Positions 1 through 12,342 are shown, counted from the stretch's first letter. The stretch: 47,018 bases of DNA from Deltaproteobacteria bacterium (GCA_029881655.1 JAOUME010000004.1:1-47018); one strand, 5' to 3'. Notes: a model not told the origin generated them from the letters alone. Translations and numbers: made by a program.

Positions 1-52
1 TCCTTTGATATTTAGATACACTCAACCTCATACTGTTTATTTGGCTCATATT

Positions 53-628
53 ATGAATGATAAGAATTCCAAAGAAAAGGAAGATCCGCTTTTGGATAAG
101 CTGCTGGAAACCCGTTCAATCATTATTTCCACATCGGTCGATTCCAAGTTAGCCGAGAAGATCATCAAACAGATTCTCATTTTGGAGCAGATGGACCCCA
201 AGGCCGAGATCAAGGTTTTTATCAATTCACCCGGCGGAGAAATCTATAGTGGTTTCGCGATTTTCGACTGCCTGAAATTCGTCCAGTGTCCCATCACGAC
301 GATCGTGGCCGGACTGGCAGCCAGTATGGGTTCCATTTTATCTCTGGTGGGAGACAAGGGCCGTAAATTCGCGTTTCCCAATGCCAGAATCATGATTCAC
401 CAACCCCTTTTAGGCGGTGTTCAGGGACAGGCAACCGACCTTGAGATTCATTCCAAGCAAATCATCAAGACCAGAGCCAAGCTGGCGGACATGTATGCCG
501 ATATCACCGGCAAACCCTCCAAGCAGATTTTAAAGGACATGGAAAGGGACAACTGGCTGGACGCTGATGAAGCTATGAACTACGGTTTGATCGATAGGAT
601 CATCACCACCCGCTCCGAACTCGAATAA
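53..628 (+). CDS. clpP: ATP-dependent Clp protease proteolytic subunit (ClpP)
   Basis: This is a serine peptidase of the ClpP family, which forms the barrel of the cytoplasmic Clp protease and degrades proteins unfolded by a ClpX/ClpA-type ATPase. From the ATG at 53 the protein has 191 residues. The catalytic triad is visible as Ser91 in AASMGS, His116 in MIHQP and Asp166 in ERDNWL; the Ser-His spacing of 25 equals that of E. coli ClpP. The oxyanion motif NSPGG lies at 58-62. The N-terminus lacks the usual propeptide and the conserved axial-loop sequence of E. coli ClpP, so it resembles the divergent ClpP paralogues found in some phyla. The frame stays open to the left edge, with a TTG at 5, so the true start could be further left. 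No clpX is nearby. The ugd gene follows 24 bases downstream. Confidence 0.93.
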   Translation: MNDKNSKEKEDPLLDKLLETRSIIISTSVDSKLAEKIIKQILILEQMDPKAEIKVFINSPGGEIYSGFAIFDCLKFVQCPITTIVAGLAASMGSILSLVGDKGRKFAFPNARIMIHQPLLGGVQGQATDLEIHSKQIIKTRAKLADMYADITGKPSKQILKDMERDNWLDADEAMNYGLIDRIITTRSELE

Positions 629-652
629 TAACCGAATTTAATAAAAACCTTC

Positions 653-1981
653 ATGAAAATTTGTATTTTTGGAAGCGGTTACGTCGGTCTTGTCGCGGGA
701 ACCTGTTTCTCGGAAAGCGGCAACGAAGTCATCTGCGTCGATGTGGATAATGAAAAGGTAGAACTCCTCAACAAGGGAATCTGCCCCATCTATGAGCCGG
801 GCCTTGAGGAAATGGTCAAGCGCAATATCCGCCAAAAGCGACTCAGCTTCAGTACCGACGCCGAAAAAGCGGTCAGGGACTCCTCGATCCTTTTTATCGC
901 CGTGGGAACTCCTCAGGACGAGGATGGCAGCGCCGATCTACAGTACGTCTTGAAAGTGGCCGAAACCATCGGAATTTACATCAACGAACCCAAGATCATC
1001 GTGGATAAATCCACCGTTCCGGTCGGGACCGCCGACCTGGTTCGTAAATGCGTCCAGGAACAGATGGATAAACGGTCCAAGGGCTTTTCATTTGATGTCG
1101 TCTCCAACCCCGAATTCCTGAAAGAGGGCGAAGCCATCAACGATTTCATGAACCCGGACAGGGTAGTGATCGGCACGGATACGCCCGAAGCCGGAAGAGT
1201 GATGAAGGATCTGTACATGCCTTTTATGAACGAGGAGGACCGCCTGTTACTGATGGATATCCGAAGCGCCGAAATGACCAAGTACGCGGCCAATTCCCTT
1301 CTAGCCACCAAGATCTCTTTCATGAACGAAATCGCCAATCTCTGCGAAAAGCTCGGCGCCAACGTGGATCAGGTCCGCACCGGCATCGGATCGGATTCGA
1401 GAATCGGCCCCAGTTTCCTTTTCCCCGGTGTCGGTTACGGCGGCTCTTGTTTCCCCAAAGACGTCCAGGCCATGATCCGCATGGGAAAACAAAGTCATTT
1501 GGCGATGGAACTCTTAAACGCCGTCGAAAAGGTCAACCTGAATCAAAAATCGAGACTGCCGGAAATGATCCAGGAGGTCTACGGCGATAGCCTAGAGGGT
1601 CTGACCTTCGGTGTCTGGGGGCTGTCCTTTAAACCCAAGACCGACGACATGAGAGAGGCACCCTCCATCGTTATCATCAAAACCCTGCTTGAAAAAGGGG
1701 CCCGCATCGTTGCCAGCGACCCGGCCGCTCTTGAGGAAGCCCAAAGGACCCTCGGAGATAAGATCGAATACCGCGACTACTACTACGATGTGCTGCAGGA
1801 TGCCGATGCCCTGGTCATCATCACAGAATGGAACGATTACCGCAGGCCGGATTTCGAGCGGATGAAGCAGCTCCTTAAAAAACCCGTTATCTTCGACGGA
1901 AGAAATATGTTCGATCCGCAAAAGATGGAAAGCCGTGGTTTTAAATACCACAGTATCGGAAGACCCGCAAAAAAAGGCTGA
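653..1981 (+). CDS. ugd: UDP-glucose 6-dehydrogenase
   Basis: The enzyme oxidises UDP-glucose to UDP-glucuronate with two NAD+ in the cytosol, supplying precursors for surface polysaccharides. Seen in the 442-residue protein: an N-terminal Rossmann motif GSGYVGLVAG (about residues 7-16), the STVPVGT segment, the linker helix region FLKEGEAINDF, and the catalytic cysteine Cys266 in GYGGSCFPKD. The C-terminal domain contains WGLSFKPKTDDMREAPS, which is typical of the family. Length is normal. The next gene begins 9 bases downstream and encodes the enzyme that uses the product, so the two almost certainly form one pathway to UDP-xylose. The ATG at 653 directly precedes the nucleotide-binding fold and is a secure start. 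Confidence 0.96.
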   Translation: MKICIFGSGYVGLVAGTCFSESGNEVICVDVDNEKVELLNKGICPIYEPGLEEMVKRNIRQKRLSFSTDAEKAVRDSSILFIAVGTPQDEDGSADLQYVLKVAETIGIYINEPKIIVDKSTVPVGTADLVRKCVQEQMDKRSKGFSFDVVSNPEFLKEGEAINDFMNPDRVVIGTDTPEAGRVMKDLYMPFMNEEDRLLLMDIRSAEMTKYAANSLLATKISFMNEIANLCEKLGANVDQVRTGIGSDSRIGPSFLFPGVGYGGSCFPKDVQAMIRMGKQSHLAMELLNAVEKVNLNQKSRLPEMIQEVYGDSLEGLTFGVWGLSFKPKTDDMREAPSIVIIKTLLEKGARIVASDPAALEEAQRTLGDKIEYRDYYYDVLQDADALVIITEWNDYRRPDFERMKQLLKKPVIFDGRNMFDPQKMESRGFKYHSIGRPAKKG

Positions 1982-1990
1982 TTAAACGAA

Positions 1991-2962
1991 ATGTTGGATA
2001 GCAAAACACCGAGCAAGATGAAAATCCTGATCACGGGTGGCGCCGGTTTCATTGGCTCTTATCTCTGCGAGAGATTCATCAATCAAGGTCACAAGGTGAT
2101 CTGCCTGGATAATTTTTTTACGGGCAGCGAGGAAAACGTCCGGCATCTGCTGAGTAACGACCATTTCGAGCTTTTGCGCCACGATATTATCCTGCCGGTC
2201 CACCTTGAAGTCGATTGGATCTTTAATTTTGCCTGCCCGGCCTCTCCGGTTCACTATCAGTTCGATCCCGTCAAGACCCTTAAAACCAGCGTCATCGGCA
2301 CTTTGAATATGCTGGGGCTGGCAAAAAAAACCAAGGCCAGACTCCTTCACGCCAGCACCTCTGAGGTCTACGGCGACCCTCACGTCCACCCGCAAACAGA
2401 AGGGTACTGGGGCAACGTTAATCCCATCGGAATCCGGTCCTGTTACGACGAGGGCAAAAGAGCCGCCGAAACTCTGATCATGGATTACATCCGCGCGCAC
2501 GGTCTGGATGCCAAGATCATCCGGATTTTCAACACTTACGGTCCCCGCATGCGCCACGATGACGGCAGGGTGGTCAGCAATTTCGCCATCCAGGCCCTGT
2601 CCGGCAAGGACATCACCATCTATGGCGATGGCAAGCAGACCAGATCGTTTTGTTATATCGACGATCTGGTGGAGGTTATCAACCGTATGATGCTAAAACC
2701 CGATTTCACCGGCCCCGTCAATACCGGCAACCCTTTTGAGTTCACCATCTTGGAGTTGGCTGAAAAAATCATTCGCCTGACGGGCTCAAAATCAAAAATC
2801 GCCTTCAAAGACCTGCCCCTGGACGACCCCAAGCAAAGAAAGCCCGATATCAGCCTCGCCAGGGAAAAACTCGGCTGGCAACCTGAAATCGAACTGGAAG
2901 AGGGGCTTCATAAAACCATCGCCTTTTTTAAGAACTGGTTGGAAAAAAACTCGATCCCCTAA
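1991..2962 (+). CDS. uxs: UDP-glucuronate decarboxylase (UDP-xylose synthase)
   Basis: This is an extended short-chain dehydrogenase/reductase that converts UDP-glucuronate to UDP-xylose with a tightly bound NAD+. The Rossmann motif GGAGFIGS lies near the N-terminus. STSEVYGDP and the catalytic YDEGK (Tyr-x-x-x-Lys) follow, and the sequence [10 protein letters not shown] is characteristic of the UXS/dTDP-glucose dehydratase group. [11 protein letters not shown] and the FNFACPASP segment favour UDP-glucuronate decarboxylase over dehydratases. It lies 9 bases after ugd, which makes its substrate. A second in-frame ATG at 2018 would remove nine residues and give the common family start MKILITGG; either start is possible. 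The cytosolic product would feed xylose or a derived sugar into surface glycans. No glycosyltransferases are in the window. Confidence 0.93.
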   Translation: MLDSKTPSKMKILITGGAGFIGSYLCERFINQGHKVICLDNFFTGSEENVRHLLSNDHFELLRHDIILPVHLEVDWIFNFACPASPVHYQFDPVKTLKTSVIGTLNMLGLAKKTKARLLHASTSEVYGDPHVHPQTEGYWGNVNPIGIRSCYDEGKRAAETLIMDYIRAHGLDAKIIRIFNTYGPRMRHDDGRVVSNFAIQALSGKDITIYGDGKQTRSFCYIDDLVEVINRMMLKPDFTGPVNTGNPFEFTILELAEKIIRLTGSKSKIAFKDLPLDDPKQRKPDISLAREKLGWQPEIELEEGLHKTIAFFKNWLEKNSIP

Positions 2963-2978
2963 ACTCCATACCCCCCCC

Positions 2979-3716
2979 ATGAACCCCTTAAATCTTCGCG
3001 TCGTTTTGGTGGAGCCCACTCAACCCGGAAATATAGGCGCGACAGCTAGGGCTATGGATAATATGGGGCTTGAGGATTTAAGACTGGTCAACCCTTGCGA
3101 CCATCTCTCAGACGAATCCGTCAAATTCGCCACCAACGCCGCCTTCATCTTAAAAAAAGCGACGATTTACAAATCACTCGCCGAGGCACTGGCCGATCAA
3201 AAGCTGGTCATCGCCACTTCCGCCAGAGTCAGAGAGAAATTCCATAGCTTCCTCCACCTTCATCAATTAAAAGACGAACTCGCCGCTTTCCCCAGGGAAA
3301 CCCCCACCGCTCTCGTTTTCGGACGGGAAAACTCCGGCCTGACCAATCAGGAAATCTGCCTCTGCAACTACTGGATCACCATACCGACCTTCGGGAAAAG
3401 CAGTTCCTTGAATCTGGCTCAGGCGGTATTATTGGTCTTATACGAATTCAGAAAATTCGATTTCAAGGAATCCCTGGCCCCCTTTGAGACAGCTCCAGTC
3501 GCCAATTCCCATCAAATCGAATATCTTAAAGACCACCTCTTTAAAATCCTCAACGATATCCAGTTCATCCGTCCCGGAAAATACGAATCCCTCTGGAGTA
3601 GCTTCTCAAGCCTGATCGGCAGAGCCAAACCCGATGAAAGGGATGTCAGGATGATGCGCGGAATCTTTAACAAAATCGAACTTTCACTGGGGCTTAAAAA
3701 AAAGCGTAGAAAATAA
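2979..3716 (+). CDS. trmJ: tRNA (cytidine/uridine-2'-O-)-methyltransferase TrmJ
   Basis: This SPOUT-superfamily methyltransferase is predicted to 2'-O-methylate position 32 in the anticodon loop of tRNAs with S-adenosylmethionine. The 245-residue protein shows the three SPOUT motifs in order: VEPTQPGNIGATARAM near residues 11-26, LVFGRENSGL in the middle and SSSLNLAQAVLLVLYE at the knot, followed by a basic helical C-terminal extension ending KKKRRK. These fit TrmJ/LasT better than TrmH or TrmL. The gene starts 16 bases after the decarboxylase gene and probably shares its transcript, although it has no functional link to sugar nucleotides. In many bacteria trmJ neighbours isc genes; here the isc operon is about 28 kb away. 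Confidence 0.9.
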   Translation: MNPLNLRVVLVEPTQPGNIGATARAMDNMGLEDLRLVNPCDHLSDESVKFATNAAFILKKATIYKSLAEALADQKLVIATSARVREKFHSFLHLHQLKDELAAFPRETPTALVFGRENSGLTNQEICLCNYWITIPTFGKSSSLNLAQAVLLVLYEFRKFDFKESLAPFETAPVANSHQIEYLKDHLFKILNDIQFIRPGKYESLWSSFSSLIGRAKPDERDVRMMRGIFNKIELSLGLKKKRRK

Positions 3717-3764
3717 TCATCTCCTTTTTTATTTTTTTCCGGGTTGGGTTTGTAAAGTATCGCT

Positions 3765-3794
3765 TTGACTTAAAGCCTGTATTTATGCTAGATT
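3765..3794 (+). promoter_or_regulatory. Predicted sigma70-type promoter for the hybrid kinase gene
   Basis: A -35 box TTGACT (3765-3770) and a -10 box TAGATT (3789-3794) are separated by 18 bases. The -10 box is preceded by TG one base upstream, an extended -10. It lies 57 bases before the kinase start codon. The segment 3717-3764 contains T-runs after trmJ but no clear terminator hairpin. Confidence 0.55.
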
Positions 3795-3851
3795 AAAGTA
3801 ATTTTTTGGGCGTTTTGGCAAAAAGCTTTGTAATCTAACCGTAAGAGAAGT

Positions 3852-6800
3852 ATGAAACACACACCCAGCTGGAAAACCCTTATCATCTCTTACAGCACCA
3901 AGAATGATCCCGCTTTAATCCAAAATCTGGAATCGATATCCTTCCAGGATAAACGCGTTGAGACCATCAGCGTTCACAGCAACAAGGAAGCCAAGCAAAA
4001 ACTGATGGCTCATCCGTCCATCGCGCTGATCCTGTTCATCAAATATAACCCTAAAAATAAAACGCTGACCCTTGAGTTGATAAAACACGTTCATGAGACG
4101 CTGAACAACAAAGGGGTCCGTTTCATGATCCAAGGCGAAAAATCCTTTAACGATTTTTATCATAAGGACTTCGAGGAATACGACATTCATCAGTATCTGA
4201 CCCCGCAAAAACTCATTGTCGATGAATTGAAGCCCATCGTTTTTTCGGCTCTTTGTTCCTACCAGACCATCTCCCATGCTCTGCAGAACAGTTTTTTTAC
4301 CGAGCAGGAGAGAACCTTCTTCTTAGAGGGACCGATCGTTGTCTTTAAATGGGAAAACAAAGAGAATTATCCACTGATTTACGTATCGGCCAACACTGAG
4401 AAAATTCTGGGTTACACTCCCGACGAGTTTTTACATAGCAAAGTCAGTTTTTTAAAGCAGGTCGTTTATCCCGGCGATCTTCACGAATACAAAACCCGTT
4501 ACAAAGATTTCAGGAAAAAAAACCAGGATTTTCTGGAACAGGAATTCAGGCTCGTCTGCAAAAACGGAAAGATCATCCTGGCCTCATCGATCACCACCCC
4601 TATCAGGGACCATAACTGGGAAATCACCCATTACCTGTGCTATCTTTTCGACAATACCTATTTTAAAGAAACCGAACTGCTTTTGTTTGAAAAGGAAATC
4701 GATGGCATTATGTTTATCGGCGAGGACTTCCATGTCAAAAAATTAAATCAAGCCATGTCAGAGATGTTGCTTAACACCAAGCAGGAAGTGGTCGGCGGTT
4801 TCCTTTTCGATTATTTTAGCCCGGACCAGCAGCATCGGCTGGAAGAGTCTTTCAAGACCGCTGTGACGCAGAAACAATCCATCCGTCTTGAGATCAACCT
4901 GTTGAAAAAAAACCAGCTGGAAATCCCCTGTCAAGTCACCATTTCCCCTACCCACAGTTTTTACGAGAGAAACAAGGGGTTTTTTATCTTCTTCGTGGAC
5001 TTAAGCGATAGAAAACAGATCGAAGAGGAGCTTAGAACCGCCATTCAGGCCGAGAAACGCTTTATCGCTTCGGTGAGTCATGAAATCAGGACACCGCTTT
5101 CTTCCATCTTGGGCTACTCCGAGTTACTAAATGACACCACCAGCCTCAACGAGCAGCAAAAAAAATACAGCAAGAACATCGCTAATAACTCCCAGCACCT
5201 GCTCAACCTGATCAATGACATCCTTGACATCTCCAAGATCGAAGCCAATCAGTTGCGGCTGAACGAACAGGAAACCGCCATCAGCGAATTGCTGTCGGAG
5301 TGCGCCGTCATGATCTCAAGCAAGATCAAGGACAAGGTCAAACTCAAAGTCAGCATCCCCGAGTTCAATTATTATTTCCTGTGCGACCCGATCCGCATCA
5401 AACAGATCTTTATCAATCTCCTGAGCAACGCCGCCAAGTTCACCGATGAAGGTCAAATCCATCTCTACCTAAAAGATTACCAGGAACTTCCAAATAATCA
5501 TGTGCTCCTTTGGATTTGCGTCGAGGACAGTGGTATCGGCATACATGAATCAAAACAAAAGGAACTTTACCAGCCTTTCAAACAGGCTCACGCGGGAGAA
5601 TATGGCGGAACCGGATTGGGACTTTATCTGTCCCGCTCCATCGCGAAGATCATGAATGGGGACATCACCCTGGAAAGCAAGGTGAATCAGGGCAGCGTTT
5701 TTACGGTGCGGCTGGAATTGAACAAAGGGAATTTCAAGGACGTCGGCTTTCATTTTAAAAACATCCAGATCCTGACCATTGAGGACGAGCCTAACCTGAC
5801 AGACCTTCAGATCGATCAGATTCGAAATACCGGCGCTAAAATCTATCAGAAAAAAGGGACCCAGGACCTGAGCGGGATCCTTAAGGAGATCATTGAAATA
5901 GAGCAGTTGGAAGTCGCCATCCTGGATCTGGACGCCTTAAAGGATAAGGCGCATTTTGTTATCGGCTATTTAAAGGAACTCTTCCGGGATATCATCGTCT
6001 TTGGCATCAAAAGCCAGTCCAACCGCCTTCAAATCGAAGAGTTGGACTGCCTACTCACCAAACCCTTTTTATTCCATATCTTCGGCAAAGAACTCAACAA
6101 TTTCATCTCGGTCATTCAGGAAAAGGAATACGACTTCACCAAATTAAAAGTTCTCCTGGCCGAGGACATCAAGGCCAACCAGCTTTTGTTCCAGCAGATG
6201 TTCTACAAATTCTTCAAGATTCAGCCGGATATCGCCAACAATGGCAAGGAAGCGGTCGATATGCTTAAAATAACGCCCTACGATGTTATCTTTATGGACG
6301 TGATGATGCCCGTCATGGACGGCATCAAGGCAACCGAGGAAATCCGCAAATTCAATAAAACAGTCCCGATCGTCGCGGTGACCGGGAACGTTTTTGCCGA
6401 GGACATCGAAAAAACTAAAAAAGCCGGTATGAACGACTTTTTATCGAAACCAATTCAAAAAAACGATCTCCACCGAGTCCTGCTTTCTTCTCTCAACAAG
6501 GGGGGGCTCTCCCACCACATAAGCCAACCGCAACAAGAGGAACCTAAAACGCCTGAGACGCCAAAAGGCAGTTCAGGCAACCTCAAAGACAAGATCATGG
6601 ATTACATCATGGAACTCAGCGGGGATAAAAACGTCGCCGAGGAGATCTATCAGACGACCCTGAGTGAAATTCAGGGTATCATCGGCGAGGTCAAATTGGG
6701 CTTTGACAGTGAGGACCACACCTCTCTGGCGTCCTCCCTCCATAAACTGAAGGGACTTTTTATGAATACGGGATTAAATCCGCAGGGAAAGATGATTCAG

Positions 6801-6893
6801 GAAATCGAGCAGAAACTCAAAGACAAGGGCAACGTCGATCCCTTAATCAACTATCAGACCGACTTTTTTAAGGAGTTGGAAGAATTCGTCTAG
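3852..6893 (+). CDS. Soluble hybrid sensor histidine kinase with PAS, two receiver-like domains and Hpt
   Basis: This 1013-residue phosphorelay kinase has no obvious membrane segment and is probably cytoplasmic. Domains in order: an N-terminal alpha/beta region (about 1-135) resembling a receiver without its acidic pocket; PAS (about 159-272); a second PAS (about 280-395); HisKA with phospho-His410 in SHEIRTP; an HATPase with NLLSNAAKF, DSGIGI and GGTGLGLYLS; a first receiver-like domain (about 637-750) with IEDE and Asp692 but no typical Thr/Ser switch; a complete receiver (about 764-885) with Asp816 in FMDVMMP and the KPI lysine; and a C-terminal Hpt domain with His964 in LHKLKG. It thus holds all relay steps in one chain except the final output regulator. 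The ligand and target are unknown. It stands alone, converging on atpC, and no response regulator is nearby. Confidence 0.93.
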   Translation: MKHTPSWKTLIISYSTKNDPALIQNLESISFQDKRVETISVHSNKEAKQKLMAHPSIALILFIKYNPKNKTLTLELIKHVHETLNNKGVRFMIQGEKSFNDFYHKDFEEYDIHQYLTPQKLIVDELKPIVFSALCSYQTISHALQNSFFTEQERTFFLEGPIVVFKWENKENYPLIYVSANTEKILGYTPDEFLHSKVSFLKQVVYPGDLHEYKTRYKDFRKKNQDFLEQEFRLVCKNGKIILASSITTPIRDHNWEITHYLCYLFDNTYFKETELLLFEKEIDGIMFIGEDFHVKKLNQAMSEMLLNTKQEVVGGFLFDYFSPDQQHRLEESFKTAVTQKQSIRLEINLLKKNQLEIPCQVTISPTHSFYERNKGFFIFFVDLSDRKQIEEELRTAIQAEKRFIASVSHEIRTPLSSILGYSELLNDTTSLNEQQKKYSKNIANNSQHLLNLINDILDISKIEANQLRLNEQETAISELLSECAVMISSKIKDKVKLKVSIPEFNYYFLCDPIRIKQIFINLLSNAAKFTDEGQIHLYLKDYQELPNNHVLLWICVEDSGIGIHESKQKELYQPFKQAHAGEYGGTGLGLYLSRSIAKIMNGDITLESKVNQGSVFTVRLELNKGNFKDVGFHFKNIQILTIEDEPNLTDLQIDQIRNTGAKIYQKKGTQDLSGILKEIIEIEQLEVAILDLDALKDKAHFVIGYLKELFRDIIVFGIKSQSNRLQIEELDCLLTKPFLFHIFGKELNNFISVIQEKEYDFTKLKVLLAEDIKANQLLFQQMFYKFFKIQPDIANNGKEAVDMLKITPYDVIFMDVMMPVMDGIKATEEIRKFNKTVPIVAVTGNVFAEDIEKTKKAGMNDFLSKPIQKNDLHRVLLSSLNKGGLSHHISQPQQEEPKTPETPKGSSGNLKDKIMDYIMELSGDKNVAEEIYQTTLSEIQGIIGEVKLGFDSEDHTSLASSLHKLKGLFMNTGLNPQGKMIQEIEQKLKDKGNVDPLINYQTDFFKELEEFV

Positions 6894-6897
6894 GAAA

Positions 6898-6924
6898 CCG
6901 CGCCTGAAGACCTTTTAGACGCGG
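6898..6924. terminator. Weak hairpin between convergent kinase and atp genes
   Basis: CCGCGCCT (6898-6905) can pair with AGACGCGG (6917-6924) with one mismatch, around an 11-base loop. It fills much of the 43-base gap between two convergent stop codons, where a bidirectional terminator is expected. The flanking U-tracts are poor (ATTTTAT on one side), so its strength is doubtful. Confidence 0.35.
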
Positions 6925-6936
6925 CCAGGATTTTAT

Positions 6937-7335
6937 CTACTTGGAGGAAAGCTGTTGCCGGGTTAAGGATCTCATGAGTTTGGCCTGAAGCGCGTTTTCA
7001 TCCTGATCGTCCTTCTTCATGTTTTCCTCGGCTTTTAAAAAGGCGGCTTTTGCCCTTTCTGAGTCCAAATCTTCGGCCAACTCGGCCACCTTTCCCAAGA
7101 CCGTGACCCGGTCTTTAAAAACCTGCGCGTAGCCGTGATGCACCGCGACTTGTTTGGTCTGGCCATTGACCCTATAGGACAAAACCCCGCTTTTGATCTC
7201 GGTCAGAAGAGGAACGTGTCCCGGCAGAATACCCAACTCCCCCATGATTCCGGGAATGGTAACGTAGCCGGCCTGATCTTCGACCAAAACCTTCTGGGGT
7301 GTGACCACCTCGACCTGCAATATATTTTGTGTCAT
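6937..7335 (-). CDS. atpC: F-type ATP synthase epsilon subunit
   Basis: This is the epsilon subunit of the F1 central stalk, which links gamma to the c-ring and restrains ATP hydrolysis. The 132-residue protein has the N-terminal beta-sandwich hallmark GELGILPGHVPLLTEIKSG and a C-terminal helical hairpin rich in Ala, Glu and Lys (about residues 88-130). It is the last gene of the seven-gene atp operon, starting 9 bases after atpD. The translation begins MTQNILQVEVVTPQKV, the usual family start. Confidence 0.95.
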   Translation of the reverse strand: MTQNILQVEVVTPQKVLVEDQAGYVTIPGIMGELGILPGHVPLLTEIKSGVLSYRVNGQTKQVAVHHGYAQVFKDRVTVLGKVAELAEDLDSERAKAAFLKAEENMKKDDQDENALQAKLMRSLTRQQLSSK

Positions 7336-7344
7336 TAGCTCCCC

Positions 7345-8781
<1,437 letters not shown>

Positions 8782-9642
8782 TTAAATCGATTCCGCACCG
8801 GATATAATCTCGGTCAGCTCCGTTGTGATCAAGGCCTGTCTGGCCCGGTTGTATTGCAGGCTTAATTTCGCCAGCATCTCGCCCGCGTTCTTGGTGGCCG
8901 CGTCCATGGCGGTCATTCTGGAGGCGTGCTCGCAGGCATGGCTGTCCAGAAGTGCCGTGAAAACCTGATTTTCGACATATTGCGGTAAAATACTGCTTAA
9001 GAGATCCAGCTTATCCGGCTCGAAGATAAACTCCAGCGATTCTTCCATGCCCTCCGACTCAGGCGGCTTGATCGGCAGAACCTGCCGAATCTGAACCTCC
9101 TGGGAAATAACGTTCTTAAAACGGTTGTAAGCCAAAAAGAGATGGTTGATCTCCCCTTTGGCGTATTCCTCGATAAGACGCTTCACCATGGGGCCGACCG
9201 CGTCGAACTGCTCTTGTTCCTTCAGGTCTTTGATGGTTTCGGCGACCTCCAGGTTGCGGCTTTTAAAAAACTCCTGCCCCTTCTTGCCAAATGCCAGAAT
9301 TTCCCTTAATTCAAAAGGCTGATCGGGCTGAAGTAAAAAAAGGTTCAACTGCTTGCAAAGATTCGAGTTCAAACCGCCGCAAAGCCCCTTGTCCGATGTG
9401 ACAAGCAACACCAGAGCTTTGCCGCCTTCTCTTTTTTCCAAAAGCGGGTGCGCGGAATCCTCGATGCCCGAGCTTAAGTTAACGACCAGCCGCTCCAGCT
9501 TTTCCTTATAGGGCCTGGCGTTTGAGATGCGGTTCTCGGCGCGCTTCATCTTGGACGCGGCAACCATCTTCATCGCCTTGGTGATATGCTGGGTATTCTT
9601 GATGCTACCCATGCGGAGCTTAATGTCCTTTAACGTGGCCAT
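8782..9642 (-). CDS. atpG: F-type ATP synthase gamma subunit
   Basis: This is the rotating central-stalk subunit of F1. The 286-residue protein begins with the conserved N-terminal helix (MGSIKNTQHITKAMKMVAAS) and ends with the matching C-terminal helix containing RMTAMDAATKNAGEM and RARQALITTELTEI, which form the coiled coil. The central Rossmann-like part has VTSDKGLCGGLNS. It is 17 bases after atpA and 30 before atpD, in standard order. Confidence 0.97.
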   Translation of the reverse strand: MATLKDIKLRMGSIKNTQHITKAMKMVAASKMKRAENRISNARPYKEKLERLVVNLSSGIEDSAHPLLEKREGGKALVLLVTSDKGLCGGLNSNLCKQLNLFLLQPDQPFELREILAFGKKGQEFFKSRNLEVAETIKDLKEQEQFDAVGPMVKRLIEEYAKGEINHLFLAYNRFKNVISQEVQIRQVLPIKPPESEGMEESLEFIFEPDKLDLLSSILPQYVENQVFTALLDSHACEHASRMTAMDAATKNAGEMLAKLSLQYNRARQALITTELTEIISGAESI

Positions 9643-9659
9643 GTCTTTTAATCACTCCC

Positions 9660-11192
<1,533 letters not shown>

Positions 11193-11735
11193 TCAATTCC
11201 CTCTGGATATAGTTTCATGAATTAGGTTCAATCGATTCTTGATGCTGCCATCCAAAACCACGCTGCCGATGGTGGTGATGGCTCCCCCGATGATCTCGGG
11301 ATCAACCAAAACGGATAGTTCTATCTTCTTGCCCGAATAGTCCGCGAGTTGCTTCTGGATCTTTTGGGTCTCTTTTTCGTCAATATCAAACGGCAGGGTG
11401 ATCGACGCCACGGCCTTGTTCAAGGCGCTGTTGGCCAGCCCCTGATAGGATCTGGAAATCCACTCGATCAGCTCGAAACGGTTTTTGACCAAAAGATAAC
11501 CGCAAAAACGTCGCAACTGCTCATCCACGCCCATCTTTTTAAGGATATCCCCCACGGTCTTCAGCTTGGCTGATTTTCGGTACTTCGGCTCGGCGATAAA
11601 CTCCCGAAAGTTCTTGTCTTGATGATATACTTCGGAAAGCTCCGCGATCTGCGCCCCGATAGGTTCGACCTTGTTTACTTTTTGCGCCAGCAGCATAAGC
11701 GCCCTGGCATACCTTTTCGCGATAATTCCTTCCAT
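11193..11735 (-). CDS. atpH: F-type ATP synthase delta subunit
   Basis: This is the delta subunit (OSCP-like) that joins the top of F1 to the peripheral b/b' stalk. The 180-residue protein begins with the N-terminal six-helix domain (AKRYARALMLLAQ) and ends with the typical beta-rich tail IIGGAITTIGSVVLDGSIKNRL. Its place between atpF and atpA is standard. Confidence 0.95.
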   Translation of the reverse strand: MEGIIAKRYARALMLLAQKVNKVEPIGAQIAELSEVYHQDKNFREFIAEPKYRKSAKLKTVGDILKKMGVDEQLRRFCGYLLVKNRFELIEWISRSYQGLANSALNKAVASITLPFDIDEKETQKIQKQLADYSGKKIELSVLVDPEIIGGAITTIGSVVLDGSIKNRLNLIHETISRGN

Positions 11736-11760
11736 TTGTATCGATGCTTTTTTTGTTTGA

Positions 11761-12321
11761 TTATCCGGTTTTCTTCAAAAGCTTGCCGTAATCTTCCATC
11801 AAGGCTTTTTGACGGGTGGCGTTCATCTGAGCCTTCGTCAATTCCCTGGCGATTCTAACCGCTTCGTCAGCCAGAAAAACGCGAATCTCCTTTTTGGCGT
11901 GGCTGAGTTCCTGATCGATCTGCGTTTCGGTTTGTCTCTCAATATTGGCCGCCAGCAGTTTGGCGTCCTCGATGATTTTAGCCTGCTCGGCTTCCATATC
12001 CGCTTGAGCCTTTTGCCTCTTCTCTCTTAACTCCTGATCCAGGCACTCGAATTTTTTGTTGTACTCATCGAGTTCCTCTCTGATCCGATCGACCTTGCTT
12101 CTGGACTCGTCGAATTCGGCCTTGGCGTTTTTGGCCATCGTCGAGAGCATTTTGGATAAAGGTTTTTTCGCGAAGATGTGCAGCAGAATCAACATGATTA
12201 AAAAATTGATCCCCTTAAAGAGCATCTCGGAGCTTAAAAGCGACCCCGCTCCACCCGAGGAGGCAAAGGCCTCGCCAGCCGACAAGATAACACCCGCTGT
12301 GATTGATAAAAACTTAAACAT
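11761..12321 (-). CDS. atpF: F-type ATP synthase b subunit, with signal-peptide-like N-terminus
   Basis: This is a peripheral-stalk b subunit. The 186-residue protein has a hydrophobic N-terminus ending AFASSGG that looks like a cleavable signal peptide. It is followed by one transmembrane helix (about 30-50, rich in Leu/Ile/Met) and a long charged coiled coil to the C-terminus. A cleaved leader ending in AxA-SSGG is seen in b subunits of several deltaproteobacteria, from general knowledge of the family. It lies 25 bases before atpH and 21 after the other b-type gene, so the stalk is probably a b/b' heterodimer. Confidence 0.9.
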   Translation of the reverse strand: MFKFLSITAGVILSAGEAFASSGGAGSLLSSEMLFKGINFLIMLILLHIFAKKPLSKMLSTMAKNAKAEFDESRSKVDRIREELDEYNKKFECLDQELREKRQKAQADMEAEQAKIIEDAKLLAANIERQTETQIDQELSHAKKEIRVFLADEAVRIARELTKAQMNATRQKALMEDYGKLLKKTG

Positions 12322-12342
12322 CCGACCTGAATAGTTTTAAGA

